DNA from: JAJEBT01 sp965214975
GTDB taxonomy: Bacteria > Pseudomonadota > Alphaproteobacteria > MPNO01 > UBA830
Direction: 5' to 3'
Assembly: GCA_965214975.1 (NCBI GenBank)
Contig: OZ244055.1
Location: 2,356,001 to 2,420,000, forward strand
DNA: 64,000 bases
Shown: positions 25,410 to 36,839 of the stretch, piece after piece
Layout of the letters: every line of letters begins with the position of its first letter
How positions within the stretch are numbered: the stretch's first letter is position 1
Notes under the pieces: model-generated
The model's input: only the letters and a program-made list of their open reading frames with translations
The model's database searches: none
What the model was told of the DNA's origin: nothing
Translations under genes and position numbers: made by a program

Positions 25410-28400
25410 TCAGAAGGCGAAGCCGCCCTTGAGCGCGACCAGGCCGTCCGGCCGGTTCCCGCGCCGCTCGCCGTAGAGCTCGAGGCCCGGTCCCGCGGTC
25501 CCGCGCAGCCGGAACTCCACGCCGAGGCGGACACGGTCGTCGTCGCCGGACCGCCCCAGCTCGCCGAACGCCGTCGTCACGGCGCGGTCCCGGAGCACCC
25601 CCCACCCGTAGCCCAGGCGGGCGTCGAGGGACGCGCCGCGGCCGCCGGCGCCGCCGCGACCCGCGTCGCCGGGGTCGGCGTTCCACATCGCCTCGGCGGC
25701 GCCGCGCGCCGGCGCGCCCCAGGACGGCGCGAGCCGGAGCCGCAGGCCGCGGCCCCGGACCCCCGGATCCCAGTCCAGCCCGAGGCCGAGACCCCATTCC
25801 CGGAAGCCGCTCTCCTCGTGGGCCAGAAGCGCGCTGCCGCGGCCCCGCACCTCGAGACCGGCATGCGGCAGGACGTAGCCGAAGCCCAGCGCGAGGTCGG
25901 CGCCCGCGCCCCGTTCGGCGTCCCCCTCGTCGAGACGCGCGCCGAGCTCGAAGCTGCCGGCGAGCTCGCCGCCGCCCGCGAGCGCGCGGCGGGAACCGCC
26001 CTCGAGGGCCAGGCGCACCCGGGACGCCGCGGCCTCGACCTCCAGCAGCTCGTCCTCCACGCCGTCCGCCGACACCACGGCGTGGAACGCGTCGGCCTTC
26101 ACCGCGAGACCGACCCCGCCGACCGACGCGAGATCGTCCCGGACCCCGGCGGCGACCGCGGTCATCTCGACGTCGGTCCCGACCAGGCCGTCCCGGTCCG
26201 CGATCTCCGTCGAGCCCCTGCCGTAGCCGGCCGTCCCCCAGACGCCGAGACCCGTCGGCGACATCCAGTGCACGTAGGGGTGCGCGCTCGTCAGGGTCGT
26301 CTCCACGGCGCCGCCGCCGTCGCCGCCGCCGAAGGCGTAGTCGACGTCGCCGACCGTGCGGCTCACCGCGACCCCGGCAAGCAGGTCGTCCCGGAAGCGG
26401 CGGTCGAGACCGAGATGCGCGGCGAAGATCGCGCCCTCGCTCGAGAACGCGCCGATCCGGTCGTCGTCCTCGTCCAGCCCGCCGCTGTCGATCGCGGTGA
26501 ACGTGCCGCGGCCCCACAGGACGGGACCGCCCGCGGCGCCGCCGTCCCCGCCGGGCGACAGCGCGAACGCCGTCCGCCCCCGCAGGTCGCGGCCGTCGGG
26601 CAGCGCCAGCCTCCGGGAGGCGTCGGCGGAACCGCCGCCGGGGCCGTGGCGGCGCTCCGCGCCGCCGGCGTCGCCGGAAACGCCGCCGACGCCCAGAAGG
26701 CCGGCAAGGCCGCCGGACGCGAGCGCGCCGGACGTCAGGGGGCGCCCGCCCACCGTCGCATGGGAACCGGCGTCCCCGGAGCGGTGGCTTCCGGCGCGCT
26801 CCCAGACCAGCTCGACGACGTTGGCCGCCACCGTCCGGCCGGTGGCGGCGAGAACGTACTTCAGCGCCAGCGCGCGCCTCTCGCCCCGCCCCGCGCCCAG
26901 GTCGTATCTCGCCTCCCACCCGTCGCGGTCGCCGGAGACCCGGGCCGCGTCCACGCCCGAGAGCCTCACGGTCGCGGCCTCGGTCTCCCCGCCGACCTCG
27001 ACCTCGACCGTCTTCCCTCTCTCGCCGGGCGCGAACGCCAGGGTGCCGGATTCCTCCCTCTCCCCCTCCCCGTCGCGGGCGGCCTTCACGTAGCCGACCT
27101 CGAGGGGTTCGCGCGCGGGCCACGGCCGGTCCAGGCCCACCGTGAACGCGACGGTCGCCGTCTCCCCGACGGCGGGCCTCTTCACCGACCCCGGCGCGGG
27201 CGCGGACACCGACAGCACCGGCCGGGCGCCGAGCCAGTGCTCCGTTCTCCGGGGCTCCGGCAGCAGGACGTTGGTCGAGCCCGTCAGCCCGAGCTCCACC
27301 ACCTCGGCGGCGTCGCCGGCCTCCACCTCGACCGTTCTCCGGGTCTCCCCGTGCTGGAACGTCAGCAGCCCGGAAACGGCGCCGCCCCCGTCCACGACCG
27401 TCTCGTGGTCGACCGTCACCAGGTCGTCGCCCGGCCCCGTCGGCGGCTCCAGCGCGACCGTGAAGGTGACGGTCCCGGCCTCGTCCGCGGCCTCCACCGA
27501 CAGCCGGCGGTCGTCGTCGCGGACGGTCCCGAGACCCCGGCCCGTCCCGATCTCGTATCCCGCGGCGCTCGTGACGCTGTCCAGCGTGACCACCACGAGC
27601 CCGTCGCTCTCGGCCTCCCTGTCGCCCTCGACCGTCGCCACGATCGTCTTCGCGGTCTCCCCCGGCGCGAACGCCAGCGTGCCGGTCGTCGCGCGCATGT
27701 CCCGCTCGGCGAGCCTGACCTCCGCCGCGCCCGTCACGGTGTAGTCGACGCTCACCGGACCGTCCGCGGCTTCCGACAGCGTCACCGGGAACCGGAGTTC
27801 CGCGGGGCCCCCGTCGCCCTCGACGACGCTCGTCGACCCGACCCAGACCGCCGGACCGGACGTCTCGCGCGCGTCGTCGTTCCGGATCACGCCCGTCCCG
27901 CGGTGCCTGCGGAGCAGCGCCCCGCCGGTCGGGTCCGAGAGCGTGACCACGACCGTCTCGTCCAGTTCGAAAACCCCGTCGCCCGCGACCCCGAACGAGA
28001 GCGTCTGCACGGTCTCCCCCGGAGCGAACGCGACCGAACCGGCCTCGGGGGCGTCGTGGTCCCTTCCGGCCTCCGCCGTGCCCCCCACGGCGAAGTCGAC
28101 GACGACCTCCCGGTCCGACGCGGGATCGAGCGTCACCGTGAACACCAGGTCCGTGGTCCCCGAATCGCCCTCCGCGACCTCCGGCGAGTCGATCGAGAGC
28201 GCCGCCTCGTCGTCGTCCCTGATCGTGCCCGTGCCGGTGCCGGTCCCGATCGCCGCGCCGCCGGTCGCGCCCGAAAGCGCGATCTCCACCGTCTCGTCGT
28301 TCTCGTCGATCCCGTCGCCCCTCGCCGCGACGGTCACCGTCTTGCCGCTCTCGCCGGGCGCGAACGCCAGCGTGCCGCCCGCGACCGCCTCGTAGTCCTC

Positions 28401-31400
28401 TCCGGAGGTCGCCGTGCCGCCTCCCGAATCCGCCCAGTCGACCGTGACCCGCCGGTCCGAGACCGGCGCCAGCGTCACCGCGAACACCAGCTCCGACGTC
28501 CCCGAATCGCCCTCCGCGACCTCGGGCGAGCCGATCAAGAGCGCCGCCTCCTCGTCGTCCGCGATCGTCCCCGCGCCGGTGGCGGTCCCGATCGTCGCGC
28601 CGCCCGTCGGGTTCGAGAGCGCGATCTCCACCGTCTCGTCCTCCTCGTCGATCCCGTCGCCGTTCACCGCGACCGTGACCGTCCTCGCGGTGTCCCCGGG
28701 ATCGAACGCCAGCGTGCCGCCCGCCACCGCCTCGTGGTCGGTCCCGGAGGTCGCCGTGCCGCCGCCCGAATCCGCCCAAGCGACCGTGACCCGCCGGTCC
28801 CAGGCCGGTGTCAGCGTCACCGTGAACACCAGGTCCGACGTCCCGGAATCGCCCTCGGCGACGCGCGGCGAGTCGATCGCGAGCTCGGGAGCCTCGTCGT
28901 CGACGATCGTGCCCGTGCCCGCGGCGGTCCCGACCGTCGCGCCGCCGGTCGGGTTCGAGAGCGCGATCACGACCGTCTCGTCGCCCTCGACGGCGTCGTC
29001 GCCGGTCACCCTGACCGTGACCGTCTTCGCGCTCTCGCCGGGCGCGAACGCCAGCGTGCCGCCCGCCACCGCCTCGTGGTCGGTCCCGGAGGTCGCCGTG
29101 CCGCCGCCCGAATCCGCCCAGGCGACCGTGACCTGCTGGCGCGAGACCGGATCCAGCGTCACCGTGAACACCAGGTCCGACGTCCCGGAATCGCCCTCGT
29201 CCACCCGCGGCGAATCGATCGCGAGCGACGGGATGTCGTCGTCCGCGATCGTGCCCGTGCCGGTGGCGGTCGCGACCGTCGCGCCGCCGGTCGGGTTCGA
29301 GAGCGCGATCACGACCGTCTCGTCCTCCTCGTCGATCCGGTCGCCGGTCACCGCGACCGTGACCGTCCTCTCGCTGTCCCCGGGTTCGAACGTCAGCGTG
29401 CCGCCCGCCACCGCCTCGTGGTCGGCGCCGGAGGCCGCCGTGCCGGTGCCCGAATCCGCGTACCCGACCGTGACCCGCCGGTCCGAGACCGGATCCAGCG
29501 TCACCGTGAACACCAGGTCCGACGTCCCCGAATCGCCCTCGGCGACGCGCGGCGAATCGATCTCGAGCGCCGCCTCGTCGTCGTCCGCGATCGTGCCCGT
29601 GCCCGTGGGGATCGCGATGTCCGCGCCGCCGGTCGCGCCCGAAAGCGCGATCACGACCGTCTCGTCGAGCTCGTCGATCCCGTCGCCGTTCACCCTGACC
29701 GTGACCGTCCTCGTGCTGTCCCCGGCCGCGAACGTCAGCGTGCCGCCCGCCGCCGCCGCGTGGTCGGCGCCGGAGGTCGCCGTGCCGCCGCCCGAATCCG
29801 CCCAGGCGACCGTGACCTCGCTGTCCGAGACCGGATCCAGCGTCACCGTGAACACCAGGTCCGACGTCCCGGAATCGCCCTCGTCCACCCGCGGCGAGTC
29901 GATCGAGAACTGGGGAACGTCGTTGTCGACGATCGTGCCCGTGCCCGTCGCGGTCCCGAGCGCCGCGCCGCCGGTCGCGCCCGAAAGCCGGATCTCCACC
30001 GTCTCGTTGCCCTCGCCGACGTCGTCGCCGGTCACCGTGACCGCGACCGTCTTGCCGCTCTCGCCGGGCGCGAACGTCAGCGTGCCGCCCGCCACCGCCT
30101 CGTGATCCTCTCCGGAGGTCGCCGTGCCGCCGCCCGAATCCGCCCAGGCGACCGTGACCTCGCGGTCCGAGACCGGATCCAGCGTCACCGTGAACGTCAG
30201 CGTCGACGTCTCTCCCGCGTCGCCCTCCTCCGCCCGCGGCGAATCGATCGCGAGCGTCGCCTCGTCGTCGTCCCGGATCGTGCCCACGCCGGTCCCTTTC
30301 AGGATCTCGGCGCCGCCCGTCGGGGTCCCGAGCCCGATCTCGACCGTCTCGTCGAGCTCGTCGATCCCGTCGCCGTTCACCCGGACCGTGACCGACTTCC
30401 TGGTCTCGCCGGGCGCGAACACCAGCTCGGCGCTGCTCACGTTCAGGTAGTCGGCGTCGGCGCCGGAGGTCGCCGTGCCGTTCCCGGAGTCCTCGTACCG
30501 GACCGAGACCTCGCTGTCCCACTCCGGCTCCAGCGTCACCGTGAACACCAGGCTGGCCGTCCCCGGGCCGTCGCCCTCGACGACGCTCGGCGAGTTGATC
30601 GAGAACCCGGGAACCTCGTCGTCGACGATCGTGCCCGTGCCCTCGGCGGTTCCGATCGTCGCCCCGCCGGTCGCGCCCGAAAGCCGGATCACGACCGTCT
30701 CGTCGTCCTCGAAGGCGTCGTCGCCGTTCACCGCGACCGTGACCGTCTTCGTGCTGTCCCCGGGCGCGAACGTCAGCGTGCCGCCCGCCACCGCCTCGTG
30801 GTCGGTCCCGGAGGCTGCCGTGCCGCCGCCCGAATCCGCGTACCCGACCGTGACCCGGCGGTCCGAGACCGGATCCAGCGTCACCGTGAACACCAGGTCC
30901 GCCGTCCCGGAATCGCCCTCGTCCACCCGCGGCGAATCGATCGCGAGCGACGCCTGGTCGTTGTCCGACACCGCGACATCGGCCTCGGACGGCGAGCCCG
31001 GGTCGTGGTCGCCGCCGTCGACGACGGTGACGGTCACCGTGCTGTTGTCCTCGTCCACGGCATCGTCCGCGGTCGGCACCTCCACCGTCGCGGTGGCCGA
31101 GTTCGCGTCGAACGTCACCGTCCTCGTCCCCTCGTCGCCCGGGGCGACCATCCCGCCCGTCTCCGAGACCGTGACATCGACCGCCAGCGCGACGGCGAGA
31201 TGCCCGTCGCGGGTCAGCGTGAAGCGCGCCGGCGCGCCCTCCGTCACGTCGCCGTCGGACGCGACGGTGACCACCGGAACGTCGTCGTCCGACACCGTGA
31301 CGTCGGCCTCGGACGGCGTGCCCGGGTCGTAGCCGCTGCCGCTGACGACGGTGACCGTCACCGTGCTGTCGGGCTCGTCCTCGGAATCGGCCCGGGTCGG

Positions 31401-33473
31401 CACCGCCAGCTGAAAGGTGCCCGCGTTCGCGGAGAACCTCACCGTCTTCGTCCCCTCGTCCCCCGAGGCCACCATGTCGCCCGTCTCCGAGACCGTGACC
31501 CGGACCTCCAGCGCGGCGGCGGTGCTCCCGGTGCGGCTCAGCGTGAAGCCCGCGGCCGTGCCCTCGGTCACGCTTGCGCCGGCCGCGACGGTGACGAGCG
31601 GATCGTCGTCGTCCGACACCACGACGTCGGCCTCGGACGGCGCGCCCGCGACGTAGCCGTCGCCGTCCGCGACGGTGACGGTCACCGTGCTGTCGGGCTC
31701 GGACGCGGAATCGGCCTGGGTCGGCACCGTCACCGTCGCGGTGGCCGAGCCCGCCGCGAACGTCGCCGTCTTCGTCCCCTCGTCGCCCGCGGCGACCATG
31801 TCGCCCGTCTCCGACACCGTGACCCCGACCTCCAGCGCGGCGGCGGTGTCCCCGGCGCGGGTCAGAGTGAAACCCGCGGCCATGCCCTCCGTCACGTCGC
31901 CGTCGGACGCGACGGTGACCACCGGATCGTCGTCGTCCGACACCACGACATCGGCCGTGGACGGCGTGCCCGGGTCGTGGCCGCTGCCGTCCTTGACGGC
32001 AAGGGTCACCGTGCTGTCGGCCTCGTCCGCGGAATCGCCCTGGGTCGGCACCGTCACCGTCGCGGTGGCCGAGCCCTTGCCGAACGTCACCGTCCTCGTC
32101 CCCTCGTCGCCCGAGGCGACCATGTCGCCCGTCTCCGACACCGTGACCTGGACCGCCAGCTCGGCGGCGGTGCTCCCGGTGCGGGTCAGCGTGAAGCCCG
32201 CGGCCGTGCCCTCGGTCACGCTTGCGCCGGCCGCGACGGTGACGAGCGGCACCGCCTCGACCGCCGACGTCGCCGCGCTCGCGACGGTCTCCGCGGTTCC
32301 GTCGTCGTCGGTGAAGCTTGCCTCCGCCTTCAGCGTCGCGCCCTCATCGGCGGCAACCACGGTGTAGGTCGCCGCGGTCGCACCGGCGATCCGCGTGTCC
32401 GTTCCGCCCGACACCCGGATCCACTGCCAGGCGAAGCCCGGGCTCGTCAGCCCGTCCGGATCGCCGATGCCCGACGGATCCGCCGTCAGCGTCTCGCCGA
32501 CCACGGGCGTCGTGTCGTCGATCGTCGGCTTGCCCGTCGGATCCGCGTTGTCGTCGTCCTCGACCGTGACCTCCGCCGTCGCGGTCCCCAGGCTGTAGGC
32601 CGCGTCCGGCGTCAGCGTCACCGTCACCGCGCTGTCCGCCTCGTGGACGGCGTCCCCGACCGTCGGCACCGTCACCGTCGTCTCGGTCTCGCCGTCCCCG
32701 AAATCAACGCTCTTCGCGCCCTCGTCGCCCGACGCCACCATGTCGCCGCTCTCCGACACCTCGTAGCGAACCGTCAGCGAGCCCGCCGTCACTTCCGTGC
32801 GCGTCACCCTGAATTGCGCTTCCGTGCCCTCCGCCACCGGGCTCGCCACCGGCTCCACCGCCACCGCCGGAAGCACGATCTCCGTTCCCTTGACCGCCAT
32901 CGCGTGCCGAAAGCCAAAGGAGCCCCAGCGGCCATTCTTCAGTCTGTGCGAGCGATTGGGAATGTCCCAACCGTCCGAGGGAGCCGGGTCTGCATTCGCC
33001 CATGACAACTTGGGATTCCCGGTGCCCGAGGAATACTCCAGCACTGCGTGGTAATCGGTGTCGGCCGCGAGGACGACGCCCGGCGGCGCCGTGAACTCGT
33101 TCACTCCGGTGGTCATCACGGAGGACGGATTGGTCAGCGTGTGCAGAATGTTGCCGGGCAGCCCGTTCGCGGCGTTCGCTCTGAGCGTCAGGCTGAGCGC
33201 ACCGCTTCCGACGCTTCCTTGCCCGTGCTCGCTGAAGTGCAGAGCTATGCCGTGGAGAGTGTAGCCGCCCGTCGCGCCTCCCGTCCGAAACGGCTGGGAG
33301 CGAGGCTCGCCATTCAGGACTTCCGAAAAGAGGTTTGGCCGGCGATTTTCCATGTTGCTGACAAAGGTCGTCTGCGCCTGGGCCGTCGCGGACCACAGGC
33401 CGGCAAGCGCCAGCAGGACGCAGGCCGCCCGCGCCGGGCGGCGAAGCGGCGCGGCGCCGTTCCGGGCCGTCAT
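25410..33473 (-). CDS. Giant secreted Calx-beta repeat protein with autotransporter-like C-terminal barrel
   Basis: From ATG 33473 the product is 2,687 residues. A signal peptide ends near S-A-T-A-Q-A (residue 33). Next is a choice-of-anchor-type beta domain (TGGYTLHGIALHFSEHGQGS to about residue 180), one short Calx-beta-like unit, one Ig-like unit (WQWIRVSGGTD), four more short units (VTVAAGASVTEG), and about ten long Calx-beta units of roughly 113 residues (AIDSPRVDEGDSGT to GTGTIxDDD). The last 450 residues are glycine-rich beta strands ending in VALKGGFAF, with a terminal phenylalanine, like an autotransporter translocator. The likely role is surface adhesion or calcium-stiffened cell contact. 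Upstream in-frame codons to 33752 exist, but the signal peptide fixes the start. It is the largest gene in the window and has no secretion genes beside it. Confidence 0.88.
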   Translation of the reverse strand: MTARNGAAPLRRPARAACVLLALAGLWSATAQAQTTFVSNMENRRPNLFSEVLNGEPRSQPFRTGGATGGYTLHGIALHFSEHGQGSVGSGALSLTLRANAANGLPGNILHTLTNPSSVMTTGVNEFTAPPGVVLAADTDYHAVLEYSSGTGNPKLSWANADPAPSDGWDIPNRSHRLKNGRWGSFGFRHAMAVKGTEIVLPAVAVEPVASPVAEGTEAQFRVTRTEVTAGSLTVRYEVSESGDMVASGDEGAKSVDFGDGETETTVTVPTVGDAVHEADSAVTVTLTPDAAYSLGTATAEVTVEDDDNADPTGKPTIDDTTPVVGETLTADPSGIGDPDGLTSPGFAWQWIRVSGGTDTRIAGATAATYTVVAADEGATLKAEASFTDDDGTAETVASAATSAVEAVPLVTVAAGASVTEGTAAGFTLTRTGSTAAELAVQVTVSETGDMVASGDEGTRTVTFGKGSATATVTVPTQGDSADEADSTVTLAVKDGSGHDPGTPSTADVVVSDDDDPVVTVASDGDVTEGMAAGFTLTRAGDTAAALEVGVTVSETGDMVAAGDEGTKTATFAAGSATATVTVPTQADSASEPDSTVTVTVADGDGYVAGAPSEADVVVSDDDDPLVTVAAGASVTEGTAAGFTLSRTGSTAAALEVRVTVSETGDMVASGDEGTKTVRFSANAGTFQLAVPTRADSEDEPDSTVTVTVVSGSGYDPGTPSEADVTVSDDDVPVVTVASDGDVTEGAPARFTLTRDGHLAVALAVDVTVSETGGMVAPGDEGTRTVTFDANSATATVEVPTADDAVDEDNSTVTVTVVDGGDHDPGSPSEADVAVSDNDQASLAIDSPRVDEGDSGTADLVFTVTLDPVSDRRVTVGYADSGGGTAASGTDHEAVAGGTLTFAPGDSTKTVTVAVNGDDAFEDDETVVIRLSGATGGATIGTAEGTGTIVDDEVPGFSINSPSVVEGDGPGTASLVFTVTLEPEWDSEVSVRYEDSGNGTATSGADADYLNVSSAELVFAPGETRKSVTVRVNGDGIDELDETVEIGLGTPTGGAEILKGTGVGTIRDDDEATLAIDSPRAEEGDAGETSTLTFTVTLDPVSDREVTVAWADSGGGTATSGEDHEAVAGGTLTFAPGESGKTVAVTVTGDDVGEGNETVEIRLSGATGGAALGTATGTGTIVDNDVPQFSIDSPRVDEGDSGTSDLVFTVTLDPVSDSEVTVAWADSGGGTATSGADHAAAAGGTLTFAAGDSTRTVTVRVNGDGIDELDETVVIALSGATGGADIAIPTGTGTIADDDEAALEIDSPRVAEGDSGTSDLVFTVTLDPVSDRRVTVGYADSGTGTAASGADHEAVAGGTLTFEPGDSERTVTVAVTGDRIDEEDETVVIALSNPTGGATVATATGTGTIADDDIPSLAIDSPRVDEGDSGTSDLVFTVTLDPVSRQQVTVAWADSGGGTATSGTDHEAVAGGTLAFAPGESAKTVTVRVTGDDAVEGDETVVIALSNPTGGATVGTAAGTGTIVDDEAPELAIDSPRVAEGDSGTSDLVFTVTLTPAWDRRVTVAWADSGGGTATSGTDHEAVAGGTLAFDPGDTARTVTVAVNGDGIDEEDETVEIALSNPTGGATIGTATGAGTIADDEEAALLIGSPEVAEGDSGTSELVFAVTLAPVSDRRVTVDWADSGGGTATSGEDYEAVAGGTLAFAPGESGKTVTVAARGDGIDENDETVEIALSGATGGAAIGTGTGTGTIRDDDEAALSIDSPEVAEGDSGTTDLVFTVTLDPASDREVVVDFAVGGTAEAGRDHDAPEAGSVAFAPGETVQTLSFGVAGDGVFELDETVVVTLSDPTGGALLRRHRGTGVIRNDDARETSGPAVWVGSTSVVEGDGGPAELRFPVTLSEAADGPVSVDYTVTGAAEVRLAERDMRATTGTLAFAPGETAKTIVATVEGDREAESDGLVVVTLDSVTSAAGYEIGTGRGLGTVRDDDRRLSVEAADEAGTVTFTVALEPPTGPGDDLVTVDHETVVDGGGAVSGLLTFQHGETRRTVEVEAGDAAEVVELGLTGSTNVLLPEPRRTEHWLGARPVLSVSAPAPGSVKRPAVGETATVAFTVGLDRPWPAREPLEVGYVKAARDGEGEREESGTLAFAPGERGKTVEVEVGGETEAATVRLSGVDAARVSGDRDGWEARYDLGAGRGERRALALKYVLAATGRTVAANVVELVWERAGSHRSGDAGSHATVGGRPLTSGALASGGLAGLLGVGGVSGDAGGAERRHGPGGGSADASRRLALPDGRDLRGRTAFALSPGGDGGAAGGPVLWGRGTFTAIDSGGLDEDDDRIGAFSSEGAIFAAHLGLDRRFRDDLLAGVAVSRTVGDVDYAFGGGDGGGAVETTLTSAHPYVHWMSPTGLGVWGTAGYGRGSTEIADRDGLVGTDVEMTAVAAGVRDDLASVGGVGLAVKADAFHAVVSADGVEDELLEVEAAASRVRLALEGGSRRALAGGGELAGSFELGARLDEGDAERGAGADLALGFGYVLPHAGLEVRGRGSALLAHEESGFREWGLGLGLDWDPGVRGRGLRLRLAPSWGAPARGAAEAMWNADPGDAGRGGAGGRGASLDARLGYGWGVLRDRAVTTAFGELGRSGDDDRVRLGVEFRLRGTAGPGLELYGERRGNRPDGLVALKGGFAF
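27500..30960 (-). repeat. Tandem array of about ten ~339-bp Calx-beta coding repeats
   Basis: The repeated DNA unit is about 339 bp, judged by the spacing of GCGAATCGATC-type boundaries near 29211, 29551 and 29890. Individual units are close enough in sequence that slippage or recombination could change the copy number in whole units without breaking the frame. Confidence 0.8.
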
Positions 33474-33864
33474 GGCGCCGCGGTTCCGCCGCCTTCCGGA
33501 AACCGGGTCGGGCACCGCCGCGACCGGTGCGCGCCGTTTTCGGAGAGGGGGGGGGGGCAGCCAAGCGCCGACAGGAGGCCGGCCGGCGCCAGGCGACCGG
33601 AGGCCTGCGTGGGGGACATGCATCTCGGGCGCTCCTTCCTGCGGGGGGCGCACGTTCCGCCCGGACCGGAATCCGCTTGGTCGCCCCCCGGCATCTGGTG
33701 AGGCGAACGGTATCACGCGACCGTCCCCGCGATCAACGGAACGGTCCCGCACCGCGGCTCCGGACCGGACGGCGGCGCCCCCGGCGCCCGCCGCGGCGGC
33801 CCGGGCGGCACCGGATCCTCCGGGCCGCTCCCCCGGACCGCCCGACCGTTTCCGGGCCGGGATC
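33474..33864. other. 391-bp gap upstream of the Calx-beta gene, containing a poly-G tract
   Basis: There is no gene in this gap. Its notable content is the 11-G run at 33547-33557. The promoter of the giant gene must lie here unless it is read through from the acetoacetyl-CoA synthetase gene on the same strand. No clear -35/-10 pair was seen. Confidence 0.5.
33547..33557 (+). repeat. Homopolymer (G)11 upstream of the giant surface-protein gene
   Basis: Eleven consecutive G residues (C on the coding strand) lie 74 bp upstream of the ATG at 33473. This is the longest homopolymer I see in the window. Long G/C tracts near surface-protein genes are classical phase-variation sites. Confidence 0.85.
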
Positions 33865-35814
<1,950 letters not shown>

Positions 35815-35894
35815 GGCCGTCCTCGCGATGCAGCGGCGGGCAGGATACCAGCTTGCCGGCGGTCCCGGAATCCCGGCGGAGCCGTCCGCCGGGC

Positions 35895-36839
35895 ATGACC
35901 GCGGGGTTCGGGCGTCTTCCGCCGGCCTGGCGGGGCGCGGCCTGGATGACACTGAGCGCGCTGCTGTTCGCGTGCCAGGCGGGGATCGTGCGCCACCTCT
36001 CCGCCGAGATCCACTTTCTCGAGATCTCCCTGTTCCGGGCCCTGTTCGGGGTCGTGGTCATGCTGCCCTGGCTCGCGCGCGCCGGCCTCGGCGCGATGTC
36101 CACCCGCCACACCGGGCTCTACGCGTGGCGGGGGGTTCTCAGCACGGTCGCGATGTACGGCTGGTTCGGGAGCCTCGCGCTGCTGCCGATCGCCGACGCG
36201 ACGGCGGTGTCGTTCACCTTTCCGCTGTTCATCGCGCTGTTCGGCGTGCTGTTCCTGCGGGAATCGGCGCCTCCGGCGCGGTGGGCGGCGCTGTTTCTCG
36301 GCTTCGCCGGAACGCTGGTCGTGGTGCGGCCCGGCTTCGCCGAGGTCAACGCCGGGTTCCTGCTGGTGATCGGGGCCGGGCTCGGCATCGCGACCTCGGC
36401 GATGATTCTCAAGGTCGCGATCCGCAGCGACCATCCCGACGCCGCGGTCCTGTACCAGTCCGTCTGGATGCTGCCCTTCGCCGCCGCCGGGGCGCTCCTG
36501 GTGTGGCAGTGGCCGACGCCGGAGCAGTGGCTGTGGGGCGGCCTGCTCGGCGTCGCGTCGACCTTGGCGCAGCGCTGCTACACCAGGGCCCTCGCGGTCG
36601 GCGAGACCGGCGCGGTGGTGCCGTTCGACTTCGCGCGCCTCCCCTTCGCGGTGGCGCTCGGCTTCGCGGCGTTCTCGGAGCTTCCGGACGCGTGGACCCT
36701 GGTCGGGGCGGTGATCATCTTCGCGGCCTCGATCGTGGCCGGGCGCGGCGAGGCCCGGCGCGCCAGTCTGGTCACGGCCCGCCGGCGGGCGGGCCCGGGC
36801 GGGCCAGGAAGCGCGCCAGGGCCCCGCGGTCGGCGATAG
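35895..36839 (+). CDS. DMT-superfamily (EamA) transporter
   Basis: The 314-residue inner-membrane protein is built of two EamA halves, about ten hydrophobic segments in all. Recognisable motifs are FRALFGVVVMLPWLAR in the first half and VVRPGFAEVNAGFLLV at the junction. The start ATG at 35895 follows a weak ribosome site, and the next residues (MTAGFGRLPPAW) lead straight into helix 1. It probably exports a small metabolite; the substrate is unknown. A paralogue with the same internal motifs lies at 41813. The last 68 bp overlap the 3' end of the convergent dprA gene, so its basic tail shares DNA with dprA. Confidence 0.85.
   Translation: MTAGFGRLPPAWRGAAWMTLSALLFACQAGIVRHLSAEIHFLEISLFRALFGVVVMLPWLARAGLGAMSTRHTGLYAWRGVLSTVAMYGWFGSLALLPIADATAVSFTFPLFIALFGVLFLRESAPPARWAALFLGFAGTLVVVRPGFAEVNAGFLLVIGAGLGIATSAMILKVAIRSDHPDAAVLYQSVWMLPFAAAGALLVWQWPTPEQWLWGGLLGVASTLAQRCYTRALAVGETGAVVPFDFARLPFAVALGFAAFSELPDAWTLVGAVIIFAASIVAGRGEARRASLVTARRRAGPGGPGSAPGPRGRR

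Noticed and set aside
27500..30960. Regularly spaced repeats suggestive of CRISPR or satellite DNA
   Set aside because: The unit is about 339 bp, in frame, and encodes Calx-beta domains; there are no short palindromic repeats with unique spacers.
25263..33005. A 2,580-codon open frame on the plus strand, and a 1,750-codon frame in the third minus phase (25270-30522)
   Set aside because: Both lie across the Calx-beta gene. The repeat codons and very high GC suppress stops in all phases. The plus-strand product is mostly Arg/Asp/His/Val repeats without domains or a start signal.
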